Of a stretch of 64,000 nt of DNA, positions 35,807-45,601 are shown one piece after another. Position 1 is the first letter of the stretch; each line of letters opens with the position of its first letter. The position numbers were made by a program, and so were the translations under genes. The notes under the pieces are model-generated. The model was not told the DNA's origin, did not search any database, and saw only the letters and a list, made by a program, of their open reading frames with translations. Origin of the DNA: Stagnihabitans lacustris (GTDB lineage: Bacteria > Pseudomonadota > Alphaproteobacteria > Rhodobacterales > Rhodobacteraceae); NCBI RefSeq assembly GCF_025950525.1, contig NZ_JAPDGS010000002.1, forward strand, positions 186,001 through 250,000, written 5' to 3'.

Positions 35807-36952
35807 TTATTGCGCGGCGATTTCCGCGTGGAAGGCATGGGCGATCCAGGGCATCAGGGCCTGGACGTCCGAAGTCTCGACCGTCGAGCCACACCAGATG
35901 CGCAGACCCGCCGGCGCGTCACGATAAGCGCCAAGGTCGAAGCCAACTCCCGCCTTTTCCAGCCGCTTGGCCACGTTTTTCGCGAAAGTCGCCGGGTCCT
36001 TGATGCGGGGATCGTCGAACTTCAGACAGACCGAGGTCGTGGAGGCGATCTCGGGCGTCTCGGCCAGGTTCTTGAGCCAGGGGTTCTGCGCGCAGAAGTC
36101 CCAGACCGCTTGGGCATTGGCCGAAGCCCGCGCCACCAGGCCCTTGAGCCCCCCGATGGTTTGCGCCCATTTCAGCGCGACGAGGTAATCCTCATTGGCC
36201 AGCATCGAGGGCGTGTTGATCGTCTCACCCACGAAAATCCCTTCGATCAGTTTGCCCTTCGAGGTCAGGCGGAAGATCTTCGGCAGGGGCCAGGACGGCG
36301 TATAGCTTTCCAACCGCTCTACCGCGCGGGGGGAGAGGATCAGCATCCCATGCGCGCCCTCACCACCCAGCACCTTTTGCCAGGAGAAGGTGGTGACGTC
36401 GAGCTTCTCCCAGGGCAGCTCCATGGCAAATGCCGCGCTGGTCGCGTCGCAGATCGTCAGGCCGGCGCGATCCGCCGGGATCGCATCGCCACCCGGCAAC
36501 CGGCAGCCCGAGGTCGTGCCGTTCCAGGTGAAGACCACGTCGGCGTCGAAATCGACGGTGGCGAAGTCGACGATCTGGCCATAGGGGGCGATCTTGACCT
36601 TGGCGTCCAGCTTCAGCTGTTTGACGACATCCGTCACCCAGCCCTCGCCAAAGCTTTCCCAGGCCAGCATTTCCACGGGCCGGGCGCCCAGAAGCGACCA
36701 CATGGCCATTTCCACGGCGCCGGTGTCCGAGGCGGGGACGATGCCGATGCGGTAATCCGCCGGAACGCCCAGGATCTCACGGGTCAGTTGGATCGCCTCG
36801 GCGAGTTTCGCCTTGCCGACGGCGGCACGGTGGCTGCGGCCAAGGGGCGCGTCTGCCAGCATGTCCAACGAATAATGGGGGATTTTCGCGCAGGGGCCCG
36901 AGGAGAAACGCGGGTTGGCCGGGCGCGTTGCCGGCAAAGTCAGATCGTTCAT
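35807..36952 (-). CDS. serC: Phosphoserine aminotransferase
   Basis: 381-residue pyridoxal-phosphate aminotransferase that makes phosphoserine from 3-phosphohydroxypyruvate. The start [18 protein letters not shown], the [16 protein letters not shown] stretch and the PLP lysine in [16 protein letters not shown] fit the alphaproteobacterial SerC family. The ATG at 36952 has GGAAGG seven bases upstream; the open frame running further is leader DNA. First gene of the serC-serA operon, preceded by a structured leader and divergent from serB, so all three phosphorylated-pathway genes sit together. Confidence 0.95.
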   Translation of the reverse strand: MNDLTLPATRPANPRFSSGPCAKIPHYSLDMLADAPLGRSHRAAVGKAKLAEAIQLTREILGVPADYRIGIVPASDTGAVEMAMWSLLGARPVEMLAWESFGEGWVTDVVKQLKLDAKVKIAPYGQIVDFATVDFDADVVFTWNGTTSGCRLPGGDAIPADRAGLTICDATSAAFAMELPWEKLDVTTFSWQKVLGGEGAHGMLILSPRAVERLESYTPSWPLPKIFRLTSKGKLIEGIFVGETINTPSMLANEDYLVALKWAQTIGGLKGLVARASANAQAVWDFCAQNPWLKNLAETPEIASTTSVCLKFDDPRIKDPATFAKNVAKRLEKAGVGFDLGAYRDAPAGLRIWCGSTVETSDVQALMPWIAHAFHAEIAAQ

Positions 36953-37050
36953 GGTAGCCTTCCAGCTAAAAGCCCCCCGGTGGGGAGGGGTGTCCCACCG
37001 CCTTGGGTAAAGACCCGCACGCTCTGGCGCAAGACGGAAAATCGCGCTAT
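36953..37050 (-). ncRNA. Candidate serC RNA motif (structured 5' leader)
   Basis: The minus-strand leader ends with a small hairpin GGGT-CTTT-ACCC and then a 7-bp stem CGGTGGG/CCCACCG just upstream of the serC ribosome binding site. The preceding GCGTGCGGGTCTTTACCC and following GCGGTGGGACACCCC resemble, from memory, the alphaproteobacterial serC RNA motif known to lie directly before serC. The second stem could limit ribosome access. Family assignment needs a covariance-model match. Confidence 0.55.
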
Positions 37051-37118
37051 TGCGGCGCATCATCTGCGAAAAGCGACGCGCTTTTCCACTATCGGAAACC
37101 TGTAAGGCCCATTTGCCC

Positions 37119-37994
37119 ATGTTCACCGTCTCGCTTCTAACCCATCCCGACCGCCCGATCCTGGACCGAGTCGCGGTCGAATCCCTGCGCAATGCCTGGG
37201 GCGGGGGGCAGGCGTTGTGGCTTGATCCCGGGGTGGCGGCGGAATTCACGGTGGATATTCCGCCTGCGAACTTGTGGGAGGTTTGGGCCTCGTTCCAGTC
37301 GATGGGGATCGACCTGGCGGTGCAAAAGACCCTGGGGCGGAAAAAGCGGCTGCTGATCGCGGATATGGATTCGACGATGATCCAGCAAGAGTGCATCGAC
37401 GAATTGGCAGATGAGGCGGGGGTGGGGGCGCATGTGGCCGGCATCACGGCGCGGGCGATGAACGGAGAGCTGGATTTCGAGGCCGCCTTGCGGGAACGCG
37501 TGGGGCTTTTGCGCGGTCTGCCGGTTGCGGTGATCGACAGCGTCTTGCGCGACCGGATCACGCTGATGCCCGGGGGGCCGGTTTTGCTGGCGACGATGAA
37601 GGCGAACGGGGCCTATGCCGCGCTGGTGTCGGGCGGGTTCACGGCCTTTACCGCGCGGATTGCGGCGGTGCTGGGCTTTGACGAAAACCGCGCGAATACG
37701 CTGCTGACGGAGGGGGACACTCTGTCCGGCCAGGTGGCCGACCCGATCCTGGGCAAACAGGCCAAGCTGGACGCGCTGAACGAAATCACCGCGCGGCTGG
37801 GCGTCACGCCGGAACAGGCCCTCGCGGTGGGCGACGGCGCCAATGACCTGGCCATGCTGAACCGCGCGGGCATGGGGGTGGCGTTGCATGCCAAACCCTC
37901 GGTGGCGGCGCAATGCGAGGTGCGGGTGAACCACGGCGATCTGACGGCGCTTTTGTATCTGCAGGGCTACAGCCGGGAAGACTTCGTCGCGTGA
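37119..37994 (+). CDS. serB: Phosphoserine phosphatase
   Basis: 291-residue HAD-superfamily enzyme releasing serine from phosphoserine, the last step of the pathway. Motif I is [11 protein letters not shown] (nucleophile and acid/base Asp), motif [10 protein letters not shown], the conserved Lys lies in [11 protein letters not shown], and motif III is [11 protein letters not shown]. The N-terminal 80 residues form the ACT-like extension seen in many SerB proteins. ATG 37119 gives the expected N-terminus ([13 protein letters not shown]). Divergent from serC across 166 bases. Confidence 0.95.
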   Translation: MFTVSLLTHPDRPILDRVAVESLRNAWGGGQALWLDPGVAAEFTVDIPPANLWEVWASFQSMGIDLAVQKTLGRKKRLLIADMDSTMIQQECIDELADEAGVGAHVAGITARAMNGELDFEAALRERVGLLRGLPVAVIDSVLRDRITLMPGGPVLLATMKANGAYAALVSGGFTAFTARIAAVLGFDENRANTLLTEGDTLSGQVADPILGKQAKLDALNEITARLGVTPEQALAVGDGANDLAMLNRAGMGVALHAKPSVAAQCEVRVNHGDLTALLYLQGYSREDFVA

Positions 37995-38111
37995 CCCAGT
38001 CCCGGGGTATACCGCGGGCTACGCAGCGGCACCAAAGCGCGCGATGGGCAGCGCCGTCAACCGCGACACCGCCCCCTCGACATTCCGCGCTGCTCTTGGG
38101 ATGAAGGGGCC

Positions 38112-38579
38112 ATGTTGATCCGCGACACCAGACCCGCCGACGCTGCCGAGATGGCTGACCTTCTTAACGCCATCATCGCGATTGGCGGCACCACGGCCCA
38201 TCAAGAGCCCAAGAGCCCCGACCAGGTCCGGAAGGGCTATATCGACGGGCCGGAGGTGCGGACCTCGGTTCTGGCGCAAGACGGGCAGGTGATCGGCTGG
38301 CAAAGCATCGACGTCTGGCAGGGCGGGTTTCACATCGGGTCCTTCGTGCGGCCGGGCATCCAGGCCCGGGGCGTCGGCGCGCAGATGTTCGCCCTGACCC
38401 TGCAGCGCGCCCGGGCGGCAGGTATCCCCGAGATCATCGCCTCGATCCGGGCTGACAATGTCCCGGGCCTGGCCTTTTACGCCAAGATGGGCTTCGTCGA
38501 TTTCGCCCATGACCCCGATTTCGCGCTGAAGGACGGGACCGTCGTCGGCCGCATCCACCGAAAGCTGTCCCTTGTTTGA
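38112..38579 (+). CDS. GNAT family N-acetyltransferase
   Basis: 155 residues covering a complete GNAT fold. The acetyl-CoA loop is IGSFVRPGIQARGVGAQMF (the family Q/RxxGxG/A pattern), and the C-terminal motif DNVPGLAFYAKMGFVDF is typical. The substrate is not evident; small-molecule amines or antibiotics are typical of this subgroup. Its stop overlaps the TTG start of the next gene, so the pair is coupled. Confidence 0.85.
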   Translation: MLIRDTRPADAAEMADLLNAIIAIGGTTAHQEPKSPDQVRKGYIDGPEVRTSVLAQDGQVIGWQSIDVWQGGFHIGSFVRPGIQARGVGAQMFALTLQRARAAGIPEIIASIRADNVPGLAFYAKMGFVDFAHDPDFALKDGTVVGRIHRKLSLV

Positions 38580-39333
38580 AATCGCCACCCATCTTGCGCT
38601 GATCCTGATCGCGGTCGCCTTCCTTGCGGGCTTTATCGACTCCATCGCGGGCGGGGGTGGGCTGCTCTCGGTCCCCGCGCTTTTGTTGGCGGGCCTGCCG
38701 CCGGTCAATGCGCTGGCCACCAACAAGCTGCAGGGCATGGCGGGCGCGGGCACGGCCTTTGCCAACTATGTCCATGCAGGCCAGGTCAGCCCGCGGGCGC
38801 AACTGCCGATGGCGGCGGTCAGTCTGGTGGCGGGGGCTCTGGGCTCGCTCATGGCCTCGCATCTGCCGGCCGAGGTCCTGCGGCTGATCATGCCGCCCAT
38901 CCTGATCGCCATCGCGCTGTTCTTTGCGCTGAAGCCGGGATTGACCGACCAACCCCGCGCCCGGCGCCTGAGCGCGCCACTGTTCACCGCCACGGTTGTT
39001 CCGGTCATCGCCGGCTATGACGGGTTTTTCGGCCCCGGCACCGGGTCTTTCTTCATGATGGCCTTTGTCCTTCTGGCGGGCTCGGGCGTTTTGAAGGCCA
39101 CGGCGGAAACCAAGATGCTGAACTTCGCCTCCAACATCGGGTCCTTTGCGGTTTTTGCGGTGCAGGGCCACATGTTCTGGGCGGTGGGGCTGGGGATGGC
39201 TGCGGCACAAATCGGCGGGGCCACGCTGGGCAGTCGGCTGGCGCTGCGGATCGGCGCGCGGCTGATCAAGCCGCTGTTGGTCGCAACCTCGATCGGGATG
39301 GCGCTGCGGCTCTTGTGGCAGGCCTGGGGTTAG
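38572..39333 (+). CDS. TSUP (TauE/SafE) family sulfite/organosulfonate exporter-like protein
   Basis: 253 residues, about eight hydrophobic segments. The two family repeats are visible: AGFIDSIAGGGGLLSVPALLLAGLPP and DGFFGPGTGSFF. Members move sulfite, sulfoacetate or taurine-derived anions; the substrate is not known here. The start is TTG at 38572, eight bases before the upstream stop, because no ATG precedes the first TM segment. A second TAGGCGGCACAGGGG-like copy after its stop forms a short direct repeat with the sequence before the convergent gene. Confidence 0.85.
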   Translation: MFEIATHLALILIAVAFLAGFIDSIAGGGGLLSVPALLLAGLPPVNALATNKLQGMAGAGTAFANYVHAGQVSPRAQLPMAAVSLVAGALGSLMASHLPAEVLRLIMPPILIAIALFFALKPGLTDQPRARRLSAPLFTATVVPVIAGYDGFFGPGTGSFFMMAFVLLAGSGVLKATAETKMLNFASNIGSFAVFAVQGHMFWAVGLGMAAAQIGGATLGSRLALRIGARLIKPLLVATSIGMALRLLWQAWG

Positions 39334-39361
39334 GCGGCACAGGGGTGAGGCGGCACAGGGG

Positions 39362-39775
39362 TCAGGCGGCAAAGACCTCGTCAAAGCGCTGGCCGGACTG
39401 CCCGGCCAGGGCCAGAGCCTCGGCCTCGGTCCAGACCGGGCGCATCTTGATGACCGTCGTCATGTCCAAGATCTGTTCCAGCATCCGCACATAGCCAAAG
39501 ACCGTGTCGCTGTTCACCAGCACCGCCGACACCACGGGTTCGCGAAAGGCCGCAAGCTGCGGGGCCAGCCGCGCCACCCGGGTGAAGATCGACAGGAAAG
39601 AGGCCTCGATCTGCGTCACCCCCCGCGCGTCACAGATCATCGCATGAAGGGGATCGAAGCCCGGCTCGCGCACATAGGCCAGAAACAGGTCGGCGCCCTC
39701 GCTCACCGTCAGCTTTCCGTGGAAATGGAAGGTGGCAAGCCTGCGATCGGGCTGGATGCGGAAATGATGGTCCAT
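39362..39775 (-). CDS. Small STAS-like protein of unknown function
   Basis: 137 residues, cytosolic. The beta-alpha pattern (RRLATFHFHGKLTVSEGADLF, HAMICDARGVTQIEASFLSIF, SAVLVNSDTVFGYVRMLEQI) resembles the SpoIIAA/STAS-like small domain proteins common in alphaproteobacteria. There is no phosphorylatable Ser in the usual place that I could identify. ATG 39775 is preferred over the TTG two codons earlier. Monocistronic; no functional clue from neighbours. Confidence 0.65.
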   Translation of the reverse strand: MDHHFRIQPDRRLATFHFHGKLTVSEGADLFLAYVREPGFDPLHAMICDARGVTQIEASFLSIFTRVARLAPQLAAFREPVVSAVLVNSDTVFGYVRMLEQILDMTTVIKMRPVWTEAEALALAGQSGQRFDEVFAA

Positions 39776-39933
39776 GGTCAAAGCGTGGCACGCATCGCAA
39801 GGTTTCTCCTTGATCTAGGGCAACCTTGTTGCTTGCCCATGTTCCGCAAGCCCCCGTCCGGGTCCAGCGTTCCGCCGTATGGTTTCGAACGCAACAGGAC
39901 AGGTTTGGCGCTTTGCCCTACCCGAAAGGACAG

Positions 39934-40830
39934 TCATTCCGCCGCAAGGCTCAGTTTTGCGCGACCCAGACCGGCCAGCTTTTCGGTCACGCGGGCCATG
40001 CGCAGGCAAAAGGCGGAAAACACCGGCAGCGGCTCGACCCGGCGTTCGTCCAGGTAAAGCGAGCGGTCGATTTCGATTTGCACGACATGTTTGCGGCTGA
40101 CCGGATGGCCATAGGTTTGGGCGATATAGGCCCCGGCAAAGGGCGAGTTGCGGGCGGTGCGAAAGCCCTCGGCCTGAAAGATCGCCTCGATCCGGTCGAC
40201 CAGCTCGCGGTCCGCCGCCGCGCCGAACCGGTCGCCCAGCACGACTTCGGGCAGGTTCTGACCCGGGCGCGCATGTGATTCGATGGCCTCATGCGGCATC
40301 GAGTGGCAATCCAGCAGAATCGCCTCGCCAAAGTTGCGCTGGGTCTCGGCCAAAAGCGCGCGCAGGCCCTCATGCCAGGGGTGCCAGTGCTGCAAAAGCC
40401 GCTCACGCGCCTGGGGCAGGGGCATCTTGCCGGAATAGATCGCACGGCCCCCGGCGACGACTCGGGGAATCACCCCCAGGCCAGAAGAGATTCGCGGATT
40501 ATGCGCCGGACGTGCCACGCCCTCGATCACGGCGGGGTCCAGCTCATCCGCCCCGCGGTTCAGGTCGATAAAAGCGCGCGGCGCCCGGGCCAGGAACAAA
40601 GGCGCCCCCATCAAGGGCGCACGGGCGAAAAGCCGGTCGACATAGGCATCTTCGGAAGACCGCAACTGCAGGGGCGAAAGCACGCTGGCGGCCAAGAATT
40701 CCTGAGGGTAATCGCGGCCCGAATGGGGCGAGGAAAAGACCACGCTGGTCGTGACCTCGGCCGGCCTGATCAGCCGGAAGGCGGGGGTTTCGATAACCTG
40801 TTCGCGCGGAGATTCCATGGGTTTCAGCAT
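39934..40830 (-). CDS. N-formylglutamate amidohydrolase family protein
   Basis: 298 residues. Family features: SSPHSGRDYP near the N-terminus (metal-binding His), RAFIDLNRGADELDP, and LLDCHSMPHEA with the second metal ligand. HutG-type enzymes release glutamate from N-formylglutamate in histidine degradation, but no hut genes lie nearby, so a general formyl-amino-acid or small amide substrate is possible. Start ATG 40830; ATG 40818 is an alternative. Confidence 0.88.
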   Translation of the reverse strand: MLKPMESPREQVIETPAFRLIRPAEVTTSVVFSSPHSGRDYPQEFLAASVLSPLQLRSSEDAYVDRLFARAPLMGAPLFLARAPRAFIDLNRGADELDPAVIEGVARPAHNPRISSGLGVIPRVVAGGRAIYSGKMPLPQARERLLQHWHPWHEGLRALLAETQRNFGEAILLDCHSMPHEAIESHARPGQNLPEVVLGDRFGAAADRELVDRIEAIFQAEGFRTARNSPFAGAYIAQTYGHPVSRKHVVQIEIDRSLYLDERRVEPLPVFSAFCLRMARVTEKLAGLGRAKLSLAAE

Positions 40831-40859
40831 AAACGGTAAATCTGGTGCTTCGAAAGCCC

Positions 40860-40888
40860 TTGAACACCCCCGCGACTCTCTTTATAGG
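40860..40888 (+). promoter_or_regulatory. Predicted sigma70-type promoter of tRNA-Val
   Basis: TTGAAC (40860-40865) and TATAGG (40883-40888) are separated by 17 bases and end 63 bases before the tRNA. The same spacing and type of boxes are seen before tRNA-Thr. Confidence 0.6.
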
Positions 40889-40951
40889 CACCCCACATTC
40901 GCAGTTCAGCGGTTGGATCGGAAACGAAACGGCGCTGAACAGTGGAAGAGT

Positions 40952-41026
40952 GGGCGGTTAGCTCAGCGGTAGAGCACTACGTTGACATCGTAGTGGCCAC
41001 TGGTTCGATCCCAGTACCGCCCACCA
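40952..41026 (+). tRNA. tRNA-Val (anticodon GAC)
   Basis: 75-base cloverleaf: acceptor GGGCGGT/ACCGCCC, D arm GCTC/GAGC, anticodon stem CTACG/CGTAG with loop TTGACAT, T arm CTGG/CCAG with loop TTCGATC, encoded CCA. Anticodon GAC reads GUC and GUU valine codons. The rpmJ gene follows 73 bases later. Confidence 0.96.
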
Positions 41027-41099
41027 TTTTCACCGTCATCATCTGATGGCAAGGTTTCAACTGGCGCGACGACGCGCCGCGACAAAAGGGGAGTCGACC

Positions 41100-41225
41100 A
41101 TGAAGGTTGCAAACTCGCTGCGTTCGCTGAAGACGCGTCACCGCGATTGCCAGATCGTGCGCCGCAAAGGCCGCGTCTATGTGATCAACAAGACGCAGAA
41201 GCGCTACAAGGCCCGTCAGGGCTAA
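41100..41225 (+). CDS. rpmJ: 50S ribosomal protein L36
   Basis: 41-residue protein: [20 protein letters not shown], then [21 protein letters not shown]. This is the zinc-free form of L36: it keeps the family pattern V-x-x-S-L-R-S-L-K and the basic C-terminus but lacks the four zinc ligands. AAAAGGGGAG at 41085-41094 is a strong ribosome binding site. It is a normal alphaproteobacterial stand-alone gene and may share the tRNA-Val transcript. Confidence 0.95.
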   Translation: MKVANSLRSLKTRHRDCQIVRRKGRVYVINKTQKRYKARQG

Positions 41226-41397
41226 GTGCTTCGGGGCAAAGGTCCCTAGGGGCCTGCGTTCAGCAGCAGATTTCAAAGGCCGCCCGGGAAACCGTGGCGG
41301 TCTTTTGATTTGGCGCTTTCGTAAGCCCGCGGGATGTTTGGGCGCGACAAGCGGCGGGCCACTGGCTAGGGTCAGGACACCCTGATCCGGAGGCGCC

Positions 41398-42003
41398 ATG
41401 TCGGCCGACTATATCCTGACCGCTTTCATCGTCTGCCTCGCACCGGGCATTGGTGTGGTCTATACGCTGTCGGCCACTTTGGGCGGCGGGATGCGGGCGG
41501 GGTTCTGGGCCTCGGTCGGCTGCACGATTGCCACGATGCTGCATATGGGGGTGGCCATGGCCGGGCTGGCCGCCGTGCTTCATGCCAGCGCGGTCGCCTT
41601 TCAGGTGGTGAAGTTTGCCGGGGTGATCTACCTTGGCTGGATGGCCTGGGCGGTGCTGCGGGACCGGGGCGGGCTTTCGGTGCGCCCGGCGCAACCGGAA
41701 AGCGCGGCGCGGCTGGTCTGGCGCGGCATCTTGCTGAACATCCTGAACCCCAAGCTGCCGCTGTTCTTTGTGGCCTTCCTGCCGCAATTCCTGCCCCCGG
41801 GTTCGGGTCTGGCCGATCTGGCGGGTCTGGGCGCCGGTTTCTCTGCGATCACCTTTGTGACCTTCCTGTTTTACGCCGCGCTGGCCTCGGCCGGGCGTCA
41901 GCGCCTGCTGGAAAGCGCCCGTGCGATGGACTGGCTGCGCCGCGCCTTTGCGGCGGCCTTTGCCGGGCTGGGGCTGAAACTGGCCACGGCCTCTGCGACG
42001 TAA
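41398..42003 (+). CDS. LysE/RhtB family exporter
   Basis: 201 residues, about six TM segments. The family start (FIVCLAPGIGVVYTLSATLGGGMRAG) and the middle LLNILNPKLPLFFVAFLPQF stretch, with its conserved Asn-Pro-Lys, are plain. Members export amino acids such as homoserine, threonine or lysine; specificity is unknown. GGAGG at 41389-41393 supports the start. The glutathione S-transferase gene begins four bases after its stop, so the two are co-transcribed. Confidence 0.9.
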   Translation: MSADYILTAFIVCLAPGIGVVYTLSATLGGGMRAGFWASVGCTIATMLHMGVAMAGLAAVLHASAVAFQVVKFAGVIYLGWMAWAVLRDRGGLSVRPAQPESAARLVWRGILLNILNPKLPLFFVAFLPQFLPPGSGLADLAGLGAGFSAITFVTFLFYAALASAGRQRLLESARAMDWLRRAFAAAFAGLGLKLATASAT

Positions 42004-42007
42004 GGCG

Positions 42008-42595
42008 ATGATGATGCAGCTGTATTACTCGCCCACCTCGCCCTTTGTGCGCAAGGTCTCGGTCCTGATCCTTGAGACGGGGTTGACGGTTGACCGCATC
42101 CCCGCCGCCGGGACGCCGCTGGATCATGGGTCGATGCCCGTCGCACTGAACCCCTTGGGCAAGGTGCCGGCGCTGGTCGATGGCGACGAGGTCTTTTTCG
42201 ACAGCCGCGTCATCTGCCGCTATCTGGACCACAAGGCGGGGGCCGGGCTTTATGCGCCGGACACCTGGGGCATCCTGCGGCAAGAGGCCCTGGCCGATGG
42301 CATCCTGGAGGCCGCTTTGCTGATGGTCTATGAAGGCCGTCTGCGCCCCGAAAGCCTGCGTTTCGCCCCCTGGGTCGAGGGGCAATGGGCCAAGATCGCC
42401 CGGGCCCTGGATGCGCTGGAGGCCGCGCCGCCGCAAGGTCCGCTGACCATGGGACAGATCGCGATCGGCTGCGCGCTGGGGTATCTGGACTTCCGCCACG
42501 ACGCCCGCGCCTGGCGCGCAACACGTCCGCAGCTGGCCGCCTGGGCCGAAGGATTCGCCGCCCGGCCCGCAATGAGGGCGACGGTTCCGACCTGA
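42008..42595 (+). CDS. Glutathione S-transferase family protein
   Basis: 195 residues with an N-terminal thioredoxin-like domain (LYYSPTSPFVRKVSVLILETGL, then NPLGKVPALVDGDEVFFDSRVICRYLD with the cis-Pro and the glutathione-binding DS pair) and an all-helical C-terminal half. Three tandem ATG codons (42008, 42011, 42014) make the exact start uncertain. Coupled to the upstream exporter gene; together they might detoxify or export an adduct, which is inference. Confidence 0.87.
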   Translation: MMMQLYYSPTSPFVRKVSVLILETGLTVDRIPAAGTPLDHGSMPVALNPLGKVPALVDGDEVFFDSRVICRYLDHKAGAGLYAPDTWGILRQEALADGILEAALLMVYEGRLRPESLRFAPWVEGQWAKIARALDALEAAPPQGPLTMGQIAIGCALGYLDFRHDARAWRATRPQLAAWAEGFAARPAMRATVPT

Positions 42596-42784
42596 CCCCC
42601 AAAGATGGGGACGCGGCTGGACATCGCAAGGCCACACCCTAGCTAAATCTTCATGATTGCCGGGGTATGACCCTTTGTCCGCTGGACCTTGGATCAATCC
42701 TTGTCTAAAACCCGGCGCGCAAGGCTGCGTTTGACGCGGCCTCTCTTGGCATAAGGCCGTCAGGCCACGGAAGGGAGAACATCG

Positions 42785-43348
42785 GTGTCGCAGACAGACG
42801 ATCACGCAGGGAGCCGCAGGGACTTCCTGTATTACGCCACCGCCGGGGCTGGTGCTGTGGCCGCTGGTGCCGCGGTTTGGCCGCTGGTGAACCAGATGAA
42901 CCCCACGGCCGATGTCCAGGCCCTGGCCTCGGTCGAGGTCGATGTTTCGGCCGTCACCGAAGGGTCGCAATTGACGGTCCTGTGGCGCGGCAAGCCGGTC
43001 TTCATCCGCTATCGCAATGCCGCCGAGATCGAGGGCGCCCGTGCCGTGGCGCTGACCGATCTGGTGGACACCAAGGCCGAGAATGACAACCTGACCGCCG
43101 AGGCCCAGGCCACCGACGAGAACCGGACGCTGGACCCCGAGGGCAAGTGGCTGGTGATGATGGGCGTTTGCACTCATCTGGGCTGCGTGCCGCTGGGCGA
43201 TGGTGCGGGCGATTTCGGCGGGTGGTTCTGCCCCTGCCACGGGTCGCACTACGACCAGGCCGGCCGCATCCGCAAAGGACCGGCGCCGCGCAACCTTGCG
43301 GTTCCGGTGGCGTCCTTTGTGAACGAAACCACGATCAAGCTGGGCTGA
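42785..43348 (+). CDS. petA: Ubiquinol-cytochrome c reductase iron-sulfur (Rieske) subunit
   Basis: 187 residues, the electron-transfer subunit that takes the first electron from ubiquinol in the bc1 complex. A Tat-type start ([23 protein letters not shown]) serves as uncleaved membrane anchor. The 2Fe-2S ligands are in CTHLGC and CPCHGSHYD. The start is GTG at 42785 after GAAGGGAG at 42771-42778. First gene of petABC; the 189 bases upstream have no gene and must hold the promoter, though no clear one was assigned. Confidence 0.97.
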   Translation: MSQTDDHAGSRRDFLYYATAGAGAVAAGAAVWPLVNQMNPTADVQALASVEVDVSAVTEGSQLTVLWRGKPVFIRYRNAAEIEGARAVALTDLVDTKAENDNLTAEAQATDENRTLDPEGKWLVMMGVCTHLGCVPLGDGAGDFGGWFCPCHGSHYDQAGRIRKGPAPRNLAVPVASFVNETTIKLG

Positions 43349-43358
43349 GGGGGGAACA

Positions 43359-44684
43359 ATGGCTGGTATTCCGCACGACCACTACGAACCGAAGTCCGGT
43401 TTCGAAAAGTGGCTTTACGCTCGTCTGCCGATCGTTGGCCTGTTGCACAGCACGCTGACCATCCCGACGCCCAAGAACCTGAACTGGATGTGGATCTGGG
43501 GCATCGTCCTGACCTTCTGTCTGGGCCTGCAAATCGTGACCGGCATCGTGCTGGCCATGCATTACACGCCCCATGTCGACCTGGCGTTCGCCTCGGTCGA
43601 ACATATCATGCGCGACGTGAATGGCGGCGTGATGCTGCGCTATCTGCATGCCAATGGCGCCTCGCTGTTCTTCTTTGCCGTCTATATGCACATCTTCCGC
43701 GGCCTGTATTACGGCAGCTACAAATCCCCGCGTGAGGTGACTTGGGTCATCGGCATGGTGATCTATTTCCTGATGGTTGCGACCGCCTTCATGGGCTACG
43801 TCCTGCCCTGGGGTCAGATGTCCTTCTGGGGCGCGACCGTGATCACCGGCCTGTTCTCGGCCATCCCGGGTGTGGGTGGCGCGCTGCAAGAATGGCTTTT
43901 GGGCGGGTTCGCGGTCGGCAATGCGACGCTGAACCGGTTCTTCTCGCTGCATTATCTGCTGCCCTTCGTGATCGCGGGCCTGGTCGGCCTGCACATCTGG
44001 GCCTTCCACACCACCGGCAACAACAACCCCACCGGGGTCGAAGTGCGCCGCGGGTCCAAAGAAGAGGCCGAGAAAGACACGCTGCCCTTCTGGCCCTATT
44101 TCGTGATCAAGGACCTGTTCGCGCTGGCCGTGATCCTGACTGTGTTCTTCGCCATCGTGGGCTTCATGCCCAACTTCCTTGGAGAGCCGGACAACTACAT
44201 TCAGGCCGACGCGATGAAGACTCCGTCGCATATCGTGCCGGAATGGTATCTGCTGCCGTTCTACGCGATCCTGCGCAGCTTTGATAACACGGTCTGGGCC
44301 GTGCAATTGGTGCAGTTCCTGACCTTCGGCATCGTCGATGCGCGTCTGTTTGGCGTTCTCGCCATGGGCGCCGCCATCCTGGTCATGGGCCTTGCGCCCT
44401 GGCTGGACACGTCCTCGGTGCGGTCGGGCCGCTATCGCCCGATGTTCAAGGCCTGGTTCGCGGTGCTGTGCCTGGACTTCGTCGTCCTGGCCTGGGTCGG
44501 CAGCCAGCTGCCCACGCCCTTCACCTCTTGGGTCGGTCTGATCGCCTCGACCTATTGGTTCGCCTATTTCCTCGTGATCCTGCCGCTGTTGGGCGTGCTG
44601 GAAAAGCCGACGCTGGCGCCGGCCACGATCGAGGAAGACTTCAAGTCCCACTACGCAGATCCGATCTCTGGTCCTGCCGAGTGA
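43359..44684 (+). CDS. petB: Cytochrome b subunit of the bc1 complex
   Basis: 441-residue, eight-TM subunit carrying both b hemes and the Qo and Qi quinone sites. Heme histidines are in [20 protein letters not shown] and [18 protein letters not shown] (family positions), [20 protein letters not shown] is the helix D ligand pair, and [14 protein letters not shown] is the Qo-site PEW region. Ten bases after petA and coupled to petC through the TGATG at its stop. Confidence 0.97.
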   Translation: MAGIPHDHYEPKSGFEKWLYARLPIVGLLHSTLTIPTPKNLNWMWIWGIVLTFCLGLQIVTGIVLAMHYTPHVDLAFASVEHIMRDVNGGVMLRYLHANGASLFFFAVYMHIFRGLYYGSYKSPREVTWVIGMVIYFLMVATAFMGYVLPWGQMSFWGATVITGLFSAIPGVGGALQEWLLGGFAVGNATLNRFFSLHYLLPFVIAGLVGLHIWAFHTTGNNNPTGVEVRRGSKEEAEKDTLPFWPYFVIKDLFALAVILTVFFAIVGFMPNFLGEPDNYIQADAMKTPSHIVPEWYLLPFYAILRSFDNTVWAVQLVQFLTFGIVDARLFGVLAMGAAILVMGLAPWLDTSSVRSGRYRPMFKAWFAVLCLDFVVLAWVGSQLPTPFTSWVGLIASTYWFAYFLVILPLLGVLEKPTLAPATIEEDFKSHYADPISGPAE

Positions 44685-44698
44685 TGAAAGGGAAGATG

Positions 44699-45487
44699 AT
44701 GTTCCGCAAAATCGCCATCGGCACCCTTTCCGCCCTGGTCCTGGGCCTTGGCCCGGTCCAGGCCAATGAAGCCGGCCATATCGAAGACATCGCGTTTTCG
44801 TTCGAAGGCCCCTTCGGCAAGTTCGACGAACACCAGCTGCAGCGCGGCCTTCAGGTCTATACCGAGGTCTGCTCTGCCTGCCACGGGATGAAGTTCCTGC
44901 GCTTTGGCTCTTTGTCAGAGCCGGGCGGCGTCAACCTGACCGAAGATGCGGTCAAGGCCTATGCCAAGGGCTTTACCGTCGTCGACGCAATCACAGGCGA
45001 GGACCGCGAAGCCACCCCGGCCGACCGTTTCCCCGCCAATACCGGTGCGGGCGCGCCCGACCTGTCGGTCATGGCCAAGGCCCGCAAGGGCTTTTCCGGG
45101 CCGCATGGCCTTGTGGTCAACCAACTGGTGAACGGGATCGGCGGGCCGGAGTATATCTATTCCATGCTGACCGGTTTCACCGGTGAGACCAAGGAACAGG
45201 CCGGCACGGTGCTTTACGAAAACAAGGCCTTCCCGGGCGGCTGGATGTCCATGCCGAACGAGGCTTTGGCGGCTGATGCCGTGACCTATGCCGACGGCAC
45301 CGAAGCCAGCCTGCACCAGATGTCCGAAGACGTGGCGGCCTTCCTGATGTGGGCCTCCGAGCCGCGGATGATGGTGCGCAAGGAATCGGGCATGAAGGCC
45401 GTTCTGATCCTGGGCCTGTTGTCGGTTCTGCTTTACCTGACGAACAAGCGGCTCTGGTCGCGCGTCAAGGGCAAGAAGCTGGCCTGA
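44699..45487 (+). CDS. petC: Cytochrome c1 subunit of the bc1 complex
   Basis: 262 residues. Signal peptide [22 protein letters not shown], heme c site CSACH at 58-62, and a C-terminal TM anchor ([19 protein letters not shown]) that holds the heme domain in the periplasm. The axial Met is probably in WMSMPNEAL. Three starts are possible (44684, 44696, 44699); GGGA at 44690-44693 fits the last best. Last gene of the operon, followed by a strong terminator. Confidence 0.96.
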   Translation: MFRKIAIGTLSALVLGLGPVQANEAGHIEDIAFSFEGPFGKFDEHQLQRGLQVYTEVCSACHGMKFLRFGSLSEPGGVNLTEDAVKAYAKGFTVVDAITGEDREATPADRFPANTGAGAPDLSVMAKARKGFSGPHGLVVNQLVNGIGGPEYIYSMLTGFTGETKEQAGTVLYENKAFPGGWMSMPNEALAADAVTYADGTEASLHQMSEDVAAFLMWASEPRMMVRKESGMKAVLILGLLSVLLYLTNKRLWSRVKGKKLA

Positions 45488-45509
45488 ACGCCGCGCCTTA
45501 CGTAAAACA

Positions 45510-45546
45510 AGAGGCCCCGGGTCACGCCCGGGGCCTCTTTGCTTTT
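45510..45546 (+). terminator. Rho-independent terminator of petABC
   Basis: 12-bp stem AGAGGCCCCGGG/CCCGGGGCCTCT with a 5-base loop TCACG, followed by TTGCTTTT. It lies 23 bases after the cytochrome c1 stop. Confidence 0.92.
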
Positions 45547-45601
45547 GCGGACCCGTTCCGTCCGCGCGAAGCCGCTCCGGGCTTGACCCGCAGCTTCTGC
45601 C

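Noticed and set aside
39334..39361. Possible small gene or terminator between the TSUP and STAS-like genes
   Set aside because: The 28 bases are a direct repeat of about 16 bases (GGCGGCACAGGGGT) with no stem or start codon.
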